Under the pieces are notes generated by a model, which saw only the letters and a program-made list of their open reading frames with translations, had not been told where the DNA came from and searched no databases. Both the position numbers and the translations under genes were made by a program. Positions 37,387-46,489 of a DNA stretch of 55,887 nucleotides are shown piece after piece. Source of the stretch: an uncultured Clostridia bacterium (lineage in GTDB: Bacteria; Bacillota; Clostridia; Oscillospirales; Acutalibacteraceae); assembly GCA_947584595.1 (NCBI GenBank), contig CANPWP010000012.1, positions 1 through 55,887 on the forward strand. Reading direction: 5' to 3'. The first letter of the stretch is position 1. Every line of letters begins with the position of its first letter.

Positions 37387-39051
37387 TTATCTTTTTACTG
37401 CGTATGTTCTTTCGTCTGCGGCTTTGATAAATGCAATTAATCCCCAGCAGGAAACCATACTTGAACCTCCCAGACTTATAAATGGAAGTGTAACGCCTGT
37501 AAGGGGTAAAACATCTGTTGCACCGAAAATATTTAAGGACATCTGAATTACAAGAAGTCCTGCTGCACAACAGGCTGTAATCGAATAAAATGTACTGCGG
37601 CTTCTGGTTGTAACCGAGCGGGCATAAATTATAAGCGCCGCAATTGCGATAGCAATTGTAAAGGCTACAATAACGCCCATTTCTTCTGCAACAATACCAA
37701 ATACAAGGTCGCTTTCAGACGCAAATACATACTTTAAGCATCCGTTTCCGATACCGACTCCGAAAAGACCGCCGCTTGCAATATATGTTAAAACCCTTGC
37801 CATCTGGAAGCCGTCATCCTGAGGATGTTCCATAGCGTGACCCCAAACAGCAAAACGGTTTGCAATATACGGTTTAAATTTAAGTGCAAGAGTACCTCCG
37901 AAAATTGCGGCGGATATGGCAAGCACTACTGTTTTTACATCTCCCGAACGCATAAAAGCCATAAGCAGAAAAGTTGCAAAGAATATAAGTGCTGTACCGA
38001 AGTCGCCCATAATTGCAAGACCTCCGACGCAAATTGCTGAAAAAACGATAAATTCAATAAGGTTTTTCTTTGTCTGCAAAACATCAAGGCTTGACGCCCC
38101 CACTATTATGTAAATTATTTTCACAAATTCAGAGGGCTGAACGGAAATTCCGCCAATCGTTATCCAGTTGGCGGCACCATAGCTGATCTTTCCAAAAATA
38201 ATGCTTACGCCAAGCAGTCCTACTGCAAGTATCATAAGATATAATCTGAATTTTGGAAGTCTGTCGGGATTTTCAATTACTTTTATTATTATGCAAAATA
38301 CTATCATTCCCAAAACTGCGGCAATAAGCTGAATATATGCACTTCTCAGCTCCTGCCTTACAAGGAGCATTACCCCTATACCCGTTAAAAACAATGCAAG
38401 GGATTCAAGTTCAAAGTTTATTCTTTTTAAAATGATAGTTGATACAAAAAAGAATACCCATTCAACAGCCGCAAGAAATGCGAAAACCGTTAAAGGCTTA
38501 TAATCCTGAACTTCATTTGTAAAGCAGGCTTCAACCGCCATAAATAAATGGAAAAGCGTTATCATAAATAAAAGCAAAAACGGTTTAATTGCAGGCTTAT
38601 TGCTGACTCTTGAAAAAAACCATGTAGGTCCCAGTTTTTCTGTATATTCTTCGCCTCTTTTAAAGGTAAAGGTTGAATATCCAACAGTAATTTTATCATC
38701 AATATAAACCTGTGTTCTGCCAAAGGTTTCTTTTCCGTTTACAAACGTACCCGATTTTGAATCAGTATCATTTATAAACCAACCCTCTTTTCTTCTTAAA
38801 AGAACACAATGGTTTCTTGAAACGGCAGGGTCATCTACAAAAATATCGGACCTTTTGCTTCTTCCCAAAGAGTTTTCCCAGAACAAAACGGGGATTTTAA
38901 GGTCGGTAACTTCATTATGTAAAAGTACAAGCGGTTTTTCAGGGCGGCGTCTGCGACGCATGGAAGCATAGCATTGATAAACTATCACTACCGCATATAC
39001 GGGAAGTAATATTCTCAGCGCAACAACTGCAATATCCATTATCACGGTCAT
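37387..39051 (-). CDS. FHA-domain SEDS glycosyltransferase (FtsW/RodA/SpoVE family)
   Basis: This is a 554-residue fusion. Residues 1-30 are a membrane anchor. Residues about 60-128 are a forkhead-associated domain with the phosphothreonine-binding signature GRSKRSD, then SRNH and NGKETFGRTQV. From about 150 on are ten or so membrane segments of a SEDS peptidoglycan polymerase, with GGISVQPSEFVKI, GDFGTALIF and VAEEMGVIVAF as family landmarks. SEDS proteins polymerise lipid II together with a class B PBP, which is encoded next. The FHA domain would face the cytoplasm and could bind a phosphorylated partner, presumably from a PASTA-type Ser/Thr kinase; that part is inference and no kinase is in the window. 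The start at 39051 follows AAAGGGGA. Confidence 0.92.
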   Translation of the reverse strand: MTVIMDIAVVALRILLPVYAVVIVYQCYASMRRRRRPEKPLVLLHNEVTDLKIPVLFWENSLGRSKRSDIFVDDPAVSRNHCVLLRRKEGWFINDTDSKSGTFVNGKETFGRTQVYIDDKITVGYSTFTFKRGEEYTEKLGPTWFFSRVSNKPAIKPFLLLFMITLFHLFMAVEACFTNEVQDYKPLTVFAFLAAVEWVFFFVSTIILKRINFELESLALFLTGIGVMLLVRQELRSAYIQLIAAVLGMIVFCIIIKVIENPDRLPKFRLYLMILAVGLLGVSIIFGKISYGAANWITIGGISVQPSEFVKIIYIIVGASSLDVLQTKKNLIEFIVFSAICVGGLAIMGDFGTALIFFATFLLMAFMRSGDVKTVVLAISAAIFGGTLALKFKPYIANRFAVWGHAMEHPQDDGFQMARVLTYIASGGLFGVGIGNGCLKYVFASESDLVFGIVAEEMGVIVAFTIAIAIAALIIYARSVTTRSRSTFYSITACCAAGLLVIQMSLNIFGATDVLPLTGVTLPFISLGGSSMVSCWGLIAFIKAADERTYAVKR

Positions 39052-39163
39052 ATAAACGCAAGTCCCCTTTCATAATATATAAAAACCGATAACTTTAAAT
39101 AGTTATACAAAATATAATATATATCAAATAACGATTTATGTCAATAAATTAAAGGCCGATTTT

Positions 39164-40055
39164 ATGAAAACATTTTGTATGTGTGAAAATTATATTACCC
39201 AATAAAAAGAGAAGTAACTACAAAATATGGTATAATGAGATTAACACAAAAACATTTACCAAAGAAAGAAGTACTTTTCATGAATAATGTAACACAAGAA
39301 GCAAAGATAAAGCATTTTGAGCGATACGGCTGAGACGGAGTATATACAGATTTGCTACAAAAAGGCTATTGCCGCAGTTTCTTGGGAATGGTTTATGCAC
39401 AAAGCGAATGGGCTTGACAGAACAAAAAATTCTAAGAAAAAGAGTCGCACGCACAGAATGTATCCGGAACTTTTGATGCGGGGGAAGAAAGTACAGATAG
39501 ACGTTAAAGAAGTACCATACAATTGCTTGAGAGGCAAGGTTTTATGCTACAATAAGTTCCTATATCTGTGGACGGCGAAAGATGAATGTACACGAATGAG
39601 GTTTGTGTATGGAATTAAAGAAAACACGACGGAATGCAGTGTAAAGTTTTTGAAAATGCTGATAAAGGTGTTTCCGTTCAAAATTCAGACCAAACAAGCA
39701 GATAACGCAACGGAATTCACATGCAAATACATCAGTGATGATGCGGTTTGTCCGTTCGATAAAACACTTCATATACTAAAAATGAAGCACAAACTGATAC
39801 CGCCGAGAACGCCTTGGCTCAACGGAAAAGTTGAGAGAAGTCACAGAAATGACCAACGTTATTTCTATGACTGAAAAACATTTACAAGCGTAGAAGATTT
39901 AAACGGAAAACTTAAAGAGAATTTGGAATGGAGCACCAACAAGTCGATGAGAACACTTGGTTGGAAAAGCGCCAAACAACTTTTGGCGGAGACGTTCTTT
40001 GCCTGAACCGTCTTATTATACAGGCAAACGGCAGGAAATTTCTTTCCTGCCGCCT
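39164..40055 (+). mobile_element. Decayed IS481-family insertion element
   Basis: The left part (39164-39280) matches the remnant at 27090-27303. A broken transposase follows, then a CGGCAGGAAA/TTTCCTGCCG hairpin at about 40029-40052. Candidate terminal inverted motifs TTGTATGT occur near 39174 and, inverted, near 40064. The exact ends and any target duplication cannot be fixed by eye. Confidence 0.7.
39280..40006 (+). pseudogene. IS481-type DDE transposase, disrupted
   Basis: The reading opens MNNVTQEAKIKHFERYG and hits a stop after 17 codons. It then shifts frame and continues to another stop at 39872-39874, after which homologous sequence (LKENLEWSTNKSMRTLGW) runs on to 40006. The rve-type catalytic pattern is partly kept: QIDVKEVPYNC (first Asp), QADNATEFT (second Asp, where DNGTEF is usual) and NGKVERSHR (Glu). 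Compared with a full IS481 transposase, most of the N-terminal helix-turn-helix region is missing. It is inactive. It lies between the SEDS gene and the polymer cluster. Confidence 0.85.
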
Positions 40056-40101
40056 TACATACAACTTTTGTCCCATCGGGATTAATATATCATTGACAAA
40101 T

Positions 40102-41982
40102 CTACAAAATATTCTGATTTTTAAAATTATTATACTCTCCTAAATCGAAAAGTAAAATCTCATGACATTTAAGTCTTGTACTCAGCGGTGCAGGCTGAGT
40201 ATAATCGCCGTATAAAAATGTTAAATATTTATCATATTCCTTTGGCACAGGCAATTTACAACCCTCAAAATCCATATATATTACTTCATCAAGGTAATAT
40301 GCGGGAAATGCGCCGTTATAAACATTTCTGCCCATACCATCGTACAAGTACTTAGCATTTTTTTTATTTTTAAAAAAGCTGAATGTACGATTTAGCATCC
40401 ACTGAGAAAAACTGACGGGGAAAATATTTTTAAGGACATTACATATTGCCGATACTGCCTTATTTCCGTTATCGACTTTTCTTTTGTTCCATTTATTAAA
40501 CACCATTGCCCTGAAAAAAAGTGTTGCCTGCAAGTGGATTTTTCTGCCCAATTTTGAATTTGCAGTTTTATCGTGGCAGAAAATATCAAAGGAAATACCG
40601 TTATTCATATTCTTATGTTCTCTCGAAAAAACGGTTGCAAACATAGTATTATCAAGCCTGACTTTTGCAAATTCATAGTGACAGTTTTTATCTGTTTTAT
40701 ATGTTTGAAGCGTTAAGCCCTTAGACAGTTCATTGGGCGCAATTTCAAGAAATTTATCGTAATCTTCCCTCAGCATCATAATATCTGCATCGTCATCCCA
40801 AGGAATAAATCCCTGATGACGCACCGCTCCCAAAAGAGTTCCGCCGCCGAGAAAATATTTTATATTATGTTTTTTGCAAATCCTGTCAATCTCAAGCAGA
40901 CAGGAAAGCAATATATTTTGAACTGTTTTAAGTCTGCCGTCGTGAGCATAAGGGAATGATAACGGATTGTCTGTATTTTGATAACTCATAACACACAGTT
41001 CTAAAGCCGTTTGCAAAGGTATGCCGGGAGCACAGCCGTAAAATTCAATTTTATTTGAATTGACAGCTGCAAAGTCAAAGTCCTCCTGACCTAATTCAGA
41101 CAAATGGATTTTGCACTGACTTCCGTAAACATTATGGAGCAAAGCGGCAATTTCGCCTGTTGAAGCGGTTGCGTTTTTACTGCCTACATTATATACAGTA
41201 TTTTTATCAAGGCTCGTAATTGCCATCATAACAGCCTTTAGCAAATCAGTGATATAAGTAAAAGTAAGTTTATTTTCAGTATTATACAAATTACATGGTT
41301 CACCCTTTGCGACAGCTTCAAAAATGCTGTCGAGGGGTGATTTTATCTTAGAAAAAGCACCCAAAACAATACCTGTTCTTAAAACAGTTTTTGTGAAACC
41401 AATTTGTTTTTGTCCGCTTGCACACACAGTTTCTATTGAGCGCAAAAGCTGAGTATCAAAGCTGTCGGGTGAGGCAGACTGTGAAACAGAGGTTTCCCCT
41501 TCGCTGTATACTCTGTATCTTTGAGGTTTTCCGTAAACTCTGCAATCGGACAAAAGAACAAAATGCTGTGGTTTTGACTTTTCCGCAAATTTTAAAACAG
41601 CTTTTTGAACATTCATTTCAGAGCTAAACTCCTGCACTTTACCCTCAAAGTTCTCTCCGCAGGCACCTCCGTCTATAATAAAATCAGCTTTTTCAATTTC
41701 CAAAAGTTCATTTAAAGTTACAAACTTAAAATCATTTCTTTCTAAAAGAGAAGGATGATAATTTTTAAGAGAATGAGATGTTTCGCCTGTTACAATAATT
41801 TTTGCACCTAAATTTTTGGTATCATTAAAGTATAACAGGGCATAGGCAAAGCAACGGGCAGTATCATGTCCGCAAATTAAAAAAGTTTTATTTTTTAAAG
41901 GTAAAAAATCAAACTTTTCAGGAAGAGTCGGTATAGCAGACCAATCCGCCTCAAAATTGTTTAAAATCTCCTGCATTAACAT
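40102..41982 (-). CDS. SDR-LicD fusion protein (polymer phospho-substituent transfer)
   Basis: This 626-residue protein has two parts. Residues 1-320 resemble an extended short-chain dehydrogenase/epimerase, but the nucleotide-binding Gly motif is weak (LICGHDTARCFAYALLYF), so it may not bind NAD normally. Residues about 350-600 are a LicD domain with the signature FLGGGTLLGAVRHQGFIPWDD and DADIMM. LicD proteins transfer phosphocholine, or by extension other phospho-alditols, from CDP-activated donors to surface glycans. The gene is last in a cluster with an IspD/TarI-like cytidylyltransferase and an SDR, so a CDP-linked donor is plausible; its identity is unknown. It starts after AAGGATG, and a 67-base gap separates it from the SDR gene. 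Confidence 0.8.
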   Translation of the reverse strand: MLMQEILNNFEADWSAIPTLPEKFDFLPLKNKTFLICGHDTARCFAYALLYFNDTKNLGAKIIVTGETSHSLKNYHPSLLERNDFKFVTLNELLEIEKADFIIDGGACGENFEGKVQEFSSEMNVQKAVLKFAEKSKPQHFVLLSDCRVYGKPQRYRVYSEGETSVSQSASPDSFDTQLLRSIETVCASGQKQIGFTKTVLRTGIVLGAFSKIKSPLDSIFEAVAKGEPCNLYNTENKLTFTYITDLLKAVMMAITSLDKNTVYNVGSKNATASTGEIAALLHNVYGSQCKIHLSELGQEDFDFAAVNSNKIEFYGCAPGIPLQTALELCVMSYQNTDNPLSFPYAHDGRLKTVQNILLSCLLEIDRICKKHNIKYFLGGGTLLGAVRHQGFIPWDDDADIMMLREDYDKFLEIAPNELSKGLTLQTYKTDKNCHYEFAKVRLDNTMFATVFSREHKNMNNGISFDIFCHDKTANSKLGRKIHLQATLFFRAMVFNKWNKRKVDNGNKAVSAICNVLKNIFPVSFSQWMLNRTFSFFKNKKNAKYLYDGMGRNVYNGAFPAYYLDEVIYMDFEGCKLPVPKEYDKYLTFLYGDYTQPAPLSTRLKCHEILLFDLGEYNNFKNQNIL

Positions 41983-42049
41983 TATAATTCATCCTTATAT
42001 AAATTCATTTAAGCTATTAACGGCTTTTGATAATCAAAAGCCGCCATAA

Positions 42050-43123
42050 TCATTTATTTTGAATTTCTACTATTTTTACACTGCGTTTAATTCCCTCTGT
42101 TAAATTAACAATTGGTCTCCATCCTAACGCATTTAATCTATCGGCATTTAAAATCTCAGGTGTTGCAGACATCGGGGAGGGAACAGGCTCTTTTTCATCT
42201 TCTGCATTTGCAAATGAAAGTTTAAGATTTCTTTCAGGGAATGCCTCTGCTGCGGTTTTTGCAAAATTTCTGATTGTAACATTTGACGCAGGATTTGCAA
42301 TATTATACGGAGTACAATTTTCGCCGTCAAGAAGAACTGTTAAAAGAGCAGTTACTGTATCAGTAACATAGCAAAAGCTCCTTAATGTTGCGCCGTTGCT
42401 TTTTAAAAGTATATTCTGCTGTCTGACAACATTTGCGATAAACTGAGCCCATACTCTATCGTCATCAATTCTTGCCGGTCCGTAAATATAGCAGGGACGG
42501 GCAATTTTTACATTCATATCATACTGCTTTGCAAAGCAACAGCCGATAGTTTCCGATGCTCTTTTGCCTTGTGCATAACAATTTTTATAGTTATTAAAAT
42601 CAAAACAGCCTACTTCGTCCTCCGTTATTTCATTTTTCCCGCTGTAAAGAATACCGTAAACCTTAAAACTTGAAATAACAAGTGAACTTTCAGAGCCGCT
42701 TCTGCGTGCATATTCAAGAACATTATAAGTACCTGTTAAGTTTGCATCTATTGTACCAACCGGATCATTTTCAAAATAATACGCACTTGCAGGACTTGCC
42801 CCGTGAATTACAAAATCCGCCCTTTGACATTTTATATCTTCACAAACATCCTGAACGACTGCAGTAATATCTTCCCTTTCAAGAAGCTTTCCAAAACGCT
42901 TCTTTATATTTTCATGACCTAAAACAATTACCTTGATATTACTTGCGTAAACATCATTTCTTATAAGTAAAGCACAGGTAAGATAATAGCCTATAAATCC
43001 ACCTGCACCTGTAATAAACACAGTTTTATTTTCGAGTTTTTTCCAATCAAGAGAATATTCGCTTATGGTTTTAATATCTTCATAAATAAACGGATTTAAT
43101 AAATCCTGAACCTTACAGCCCAT
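42050..43123 (-). CDS. NAD-dependent epimerase/dehydratase (extended SDR)
   Basis: This is a 357-residue sugar-nucleotide-type extended SDR. The NAD-binding motif TGAGGFIG is at 38-45. The catalytic Ser lies in SSFKVYG and the Tyr-x3-Lys pair in CYAQGK. A typical substrate-domain segment ARPCYIYGP follows. I start at 43123 after AGAGG, so it overlaps the end of the cytidylyltransferase gene by 11 bases, which implies translational coupling. Such enzymes modify nucleotide-activated sugars. Here it may reduce or epimerise the precursor that the cytidylyltransferase activates. The exact reaction cannot be read from the sequence. Confidence 0.87.
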   Translation of the reverse strand: MGCKVQDLLNPFIYEDIKTISEYSLDWKKLENKTVFITGAGGFIGYYLTCALLIRNDVYASNIKVIVLGHENIKKRFGKLLEREDITAVVQDVCEDIKCQRADFVIHGASPASAYYFENDPVGTIDANLTGTYNVLEYARRSGSESSLVISSFKVYGILYSGKNEITEDEVGCFDFNNYKNCYAQGKRASETIGCCFAKQYDMNVKIARPCYIYGPARIDDDRVWAQFIANVVRQQNILLKSNGATLRSFCYVTDTVTALLTVLLDGENCTPYNIANPASNVTIRNFAKTAAEAFPERNLKLSFANAEDEKEPVPSPMSATPEILNADRLNALGWRPIVNLTEGIKRSVKIVEIQNK

Positions 43124-43850
43124 AATCGAATTCCTCTCTTGCAAAATTTTTAAATCGTTTATAATAATATCTTGATCTTAAAAAGGTTAAATCTTCCGGG
43201 GTCGTTACTTTAATATTTTCCCTGTCGCCGATAAATATATGTACGGTTTCTCCCAGTTCAATTAAAAGCTCACTTGAAGAAATGGGGTTATTTATACCTC
43301 TTTTTTCAGCCTCACTATGAGCCCACATAATTTTTCTCATTGTATATCCCTGAGGAGCCTGAGTTATATAAAGCTCGCCTCTGGGATAACTTTTTGAGCA
43401 GTTTTCTCCGTCTTTACTTTCAAGAACAGAGTCAATGCTGGGGGTTACAGGTACTGCGGTTTCATATTTTCTTGCTGCCGCAATACAGTTTGTAATAAGC
43501 TCATGTGAAACAAGAGGTCGGACGCCGTCACATATTAAAACAATATCATCCGGGTTTGCATTTCTTTCAACCTCAACAAGTCCGTTATGAATACTCTGAT
43601 ATCCTGTTTTTCCGCCCTTTACAATGGACGTTACCTTTGAAATATTGAATTTTTTAATTAACTTCCATAGAAAATCAATTTTATCTTCAAGACAGGCAAC
43701 AACAATATCATCTACCTGAGTATGTTGTGCAAATTTTTCAAGAGTTCTGACAATAATAGGCTTTCCGTCAACTTCAATAAACTGCTTTGGTATATTGACA
43801 GAATTCATCCTTGCCCCTACACCGCCGGCAAAAAGCATTGCGTGTACCAT
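43113..43850 (-). CDS. IspD/TarI-family cytidylyltransferase
   Basis: This is a 245-residue CTP-dependent nucleotidyltransferase. The N-terminal motif FAGGVGARMN followed by PKQF (residues 7-24) binds CTP. DGVRPLVSHELI and TQAPQGYTM are further family blocks. IspD (MEP cytidylyltransferase) and TarI (ribitol-5-phosphate cytidylyltransferase) share this fold. The FAGGxGxRM form, together with the surface-polymer neighbours, favours a TarI-like role making a CDP-alditol donor. A second IspD would be needed elsewhere for isoprenoids. The start follows GGGAGGG. It lies between the ABC exporter genes and the SDR gene on one strand. Confidence 0.85.
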   Translation of the reverse strand: MVHAMLFAGGVGARMNSVNIPKQFIEVDGKPIIVRTLEKFAQHTQVDDIVVACLEDKIDFLWKLIKKFNISKVTSIVKGGKTGYQSIHNGLVEVERNANPDDIVLICDGVRPLVSHELITNCIAAARKYETAVPVTPSIDSVLESKDGENCSKSYPRGELYITQAPQGYTMRKIMWAHSEAEKRGINNPISSSELLIELGETVHIFIGDRENIKVTTPEDLTFLRSRYYYKRFKNFAREEFDYGL

Positions 43851-43900
43851 ATTGTCCCTCCCATTTAAATTATGTCCATTTAATTTAACTTGATTTCATC

Positions 43901-44665
43901 TTATTTCTTTTTCTTTTTCATAGCCTCTGCCTCTTTATCTTCGTTATAGACACTCAGAGTTTCTTCTGTCGGTCCGTCAAAAACAACCTGTCCCTTTTTA
44001 AGATAGATTGAACGCTCACAAATTTCTTTAACAGAGTCGGCAGAATGGCTTACATAAAGAACTGTTGTTCCGCTTTCGATAATTTCATTAATTTTTGCTT
44101 TACATTTACTTTTAAACGAAGCGTCTCCTACTGCCAAAGCCTCATCAACTACGAGTATCTCCGGCTCGATATTAACATTGATTGCAAAACCCAAACGCAT
44201 TTTCATACCGCTTGAGTAGGTCCTTACAGGCTGGTCGATATAATCCCCAAGCTCTGCAAATTCAATAATTTTGTCTTCTATTTCCTTAATATATGAATCC
44301 TTAAGCCCTAAAATATAGCCTTTTAAATATATATTTTCTCTGCCTGTCATTTCAAGTGAGAATCCTGCCGTAAGTTCAAGAAGTGCGGCAACCTTGCCGT
44401 TTACTGTTATTGTTCCCTCATCCGGAAAGGTTACGCCTGTAATCATTTTTAAAAGGGTAGACTTACCTGCTCCGTTATCACCTACTATACCAACGGATTC
44501 TCCGGGATAAATATCTATGGAAATGCCGTTTAAAGCCTTGTTTGTTTTAGGATTTCTCGGCTTAAAAAATAATGCCTTAAAACGTTCCTGATCATTTTTA
44601 TATAAAATATAAGTTTTGCTTACATCTTTAAAGGTAATAATAGGTTCTGTTTTAGTTTCTGCCAT
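43901..44665 (-). CDS. Polysaccharide/teichoic acid exporter ATPase (TagH-like)
   Basis: This is a 254-residue ABC ATPase of the TagH/Wzt/KpsT group that exports undecaprenyl-linked polymers. Walker A is GDNGAGKST (62-70), the signature is YSSGMKMRLGF, and Walker B is EILVVDEALAVGD. It lacks the C-terminal carbohydrate-binding domain of long Wzt proteins and ends in a Lys-rich AMKKKKK tail. It starts after AAGGAGG, 12 bases downstream of the permease gene, so the two are co-translated from one transcript. The downstream cytidylyltransferase and LicD genes support a phosphate-containing surface polymer as cargo. Confidence 0.92.
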   Translation of the reverse strand: MAETKTEPIITFKDVSKTYILYKNDQERFKALFFKPRNPKTNKALNGISIDIYPGESVGIVGDNGAGKSTLLKMITGVTFPDEGTITVNGKVAALLELTAGFSLEMTGRENIYLKGYILGLKDSYIKEIEDKIIEFAELGDYIDQPVRTYSSGMKMRLGFAINVNIEPEILVVDEALAVGDASFKSKCKAKINEIIESGTTVLYVSHSADSVKEICERSIYLKKGQVVFDGPTEETLSVYNEDKEAEAMKKKKK

Positions 44666-44677
44666 ATAATTACCTCC

Positions 44678-45577
44678 TTATAATACATCAGGAAGTCTTT
44701 TCCTGAGTCTGTTGTAGTTAAATATTCCCAACGCAAAAACTACTATAAATTCTGCAAGGAATATTGCAAGCTCGGTTTTGTATTCAAAGAAAGGTCTGTT
44801 ATACAGGAAGCAGTTTCTGTATCCGTTTACAAAGAAGTTAATGGGATTAAAAAGCATAATGAAATTAAGAGGCGGATCCATTTTATAAGTGTTGTACATA
44901 ATACCTGAAAGCCAAAAAATGCCCGACATTATGGAAACTATCATATTTTCAAAGTCTTTACTGAATGCGCTCATAGGTGCTGTTGACCAGCTTAATGCAA
45001 GAAAGAAAAAAAACATAAGCGGACAATAGAGAAAAAATTGCAGATTATACCAACTCGGGCCTACTACGAATAAAATATATACATATAAAATAATTACCAA
45101 GAATAGATGAACAAACAGTCTTGACAATGATGTATAGGTCAAAATTGTAGATACAGGAAATTTAACCTTTGTAATAAACTGGCGGTTTAATCTGAGAGTT
45201 TTTGCCCCCTGAACAATCCCGTCTAAAATAAAAAACCATGGAATAAATCCTACAAACATAAAAGTAAAAAAGTCAAATGTAAGAGTATTAACACCTATAT
45301 CCACTTTAATTGCTTTTAAAGTTTTAATTCCGGCAGTAAATGCAAACCAATATACAAAAATTGTAAAAGCAGGCTTAATTACAGCCCATAACGGACCGAT
45401 TACCGCACCTTTATAAGTTTTAATAAGTTCATTTTTGGCAAGTAAAAAGATTTGTTTTTCAAATCCCCTATGCTCTTTTAATATAGTAAAAATATATGCC
45501 ACCTTCTTGTATATTACTAATTTTTTGGTTATCAAATAACAATAACTAAAATTTGCACAATTTTCGCATAATAGCAC
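44678..45577 (-). CDS. Polysaccharide/teichoic acid exporter permease (TagG-like)
   Basis: This is the membrane subunit of the exporter, an ABC-2 type permease with six predicted segments and the usual family opening FLLAKNELIKTYKGAVIGPLWAVIKP. The N-terminus is uncertain. The longest reading opens with GTG at 45577 without a ribosome site, whereas family homology begins near residue 34; an AAGGTGG sits near 45500, but no good start codon follows it. The true protein may be about 270 residues. Its position 12 bases before the ATPase gene makes it the probable first gene of the polymer cluster. Confidence 0.87.
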   Translation of the reverse strand: MLLCENCANFSYCYLITKKLVIYKKVAYIFTILKEHRGFEKQIFLLAKNELIKTYKGAVIGPLWAVIKPAFTIFVYWFAFTAGIKTLKAIKVDIGVNTLTFDFFTFMFVGFIPWFFILDGIVQGAKTLRLNRQFITKVKFPVSTILTYTSLSRLFVHLFLVIILYVYILFVVGPSWYNLQFFLYCPLMFFFFLALSWSTAPMSAFSKDFENMIVSIMSGIFWLSGIMYNTYKMDPPLNFIMLFNPINFFVNGYRNCFLYNRPFFEYKTELAIFLAEFIVVFALGIFNYNRLRKRLPDVL

Positions 45578-45689
45578 TTATAATTTAATCATTTCTATTA
45601 TATTACATTTTTTACATTTGTCAATTTAAAGATTGAATTTACATCATATACATATATAATTTTAAATTACATTAAATAAGATAAAAAGT

Positions 45690-45776
45690 CAGCCTATGGG
45701 ATTCCAGCAGACAATGCCATATTTTAACTCTGTTTTATGATTGATTGGTATTAAGCAGTTTTCTATAAAATAAAAA
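45690..45776. repeat. Diverged third copy of the 97-base repeat
   Basis: Beginning CAGCCTATGGGATTCCAGCA, it keeps CATATTTTAACTCTGTTTTATG and GCAGTTTTCTATAAAATAAAAA in register with the tandem units at 20818-21008. It is also preceded by the same AAAAA-TC junction that links those two units. Confidence 0.7.
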
Positions 45777-45879
45777 CAGACCCGAATCAAGTCCTGCTCT
45801 CAGCCTGTAGAAAAACTCGGTATTCAAAATGAATAAATTTTGAAAAAACAACAGAATAAAAGAATTAATGGAGGGATTT

Positions 45880-46370
45880 TTCTTGCATCTTCTGTCAATC
45901 TCCTTGTGTATTGATAACTTTTAAAATTCATCGCGGTAAATTTAGGCTTGACCCAATTCGTTACTGCTGCCAAGCCTCGATATGGAGTATATCGCATTAC
46001 GTGTTTTTCTTTATTCGTCTTTTCTTTTTCTTTTTGAGGTGTTGTCTCGTTTCTTTTTGGGTTTTCCTCTATTTTCTTTTTTGTATTGGCATTTTCTTTG
46101 ATGTGTGTTCCGTCTATGAATACAGCCTTAGGGTTAAAATACCCTGCGGTTGCTAACTCCTTAAGTATCCAGTTAAATATCTTGTCTATGGTCTATACTT
46201 GGTCTGCCGTTATTCAAGCAATAAAATAATCTACAATGTCGTAAATTTTGTTGAAATTTACGGTCCCTTTATATTTTTCTAAACAAAATGATTTTTAGGT
46301 AAGAGATTTTCCAAGCATATAAATTTTATTTGTGCCCTGTTTTGCATATTCTTTTACAGCATTATTATCA
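45880..46370 (-). pseudogene. IS1182/IS5-superfamily transposase, heavily decayed
   Basis: On the minus strand, pieces of a transposase are readable in different frames with several stops. An N-terminal part (KIYDIVDYFIA) is followed by the catalytic-region signature NPKAVFIDGTHIKENANTKKK at about 46100-46135, and then a Lys/Glu-rich segment. The FIDGTHIKANAN-type motif is characteristic of IS1182-family transposases. The C-terminal half is lost. With the repeat at 45690 it makes this spacer a graveyard of mobile DNA. Confidence 0.75.
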
Positions 46371-46383
46371 CCATATATACAGA

Positions 46384-46411
46384 AAAAAGTCCAGTCTAAT
46401 CTGGACCTTTT
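46384..46411 (-). terminator. Bidirectional terminator after serA
   Basis: Arms AAAAGTCCAG and CTGGACCTTTT with a 6-base loop and A/T runs on both sides can stop serA transcription on the minus strand. A second hairpin ATGCTCCCTC-ATTA-GAGGGAGCAT lies at 46423-46446. Confidence 0.8.
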
Positions 46412-46489
46412 TAGATAAGCTGATGCTCCCTCATTAGAGGGAGCATTTAATTATTGTTGAGAAATGTTTTATGAAAATTGTAAAGTAAA

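Noticed and set aside
45911..46156. Plus-strand open frame in the 46-kb spacer
   Set aside because: It is antisense to the decayed IS1182-type transposase, which explains its length and its Phe-rich translation.
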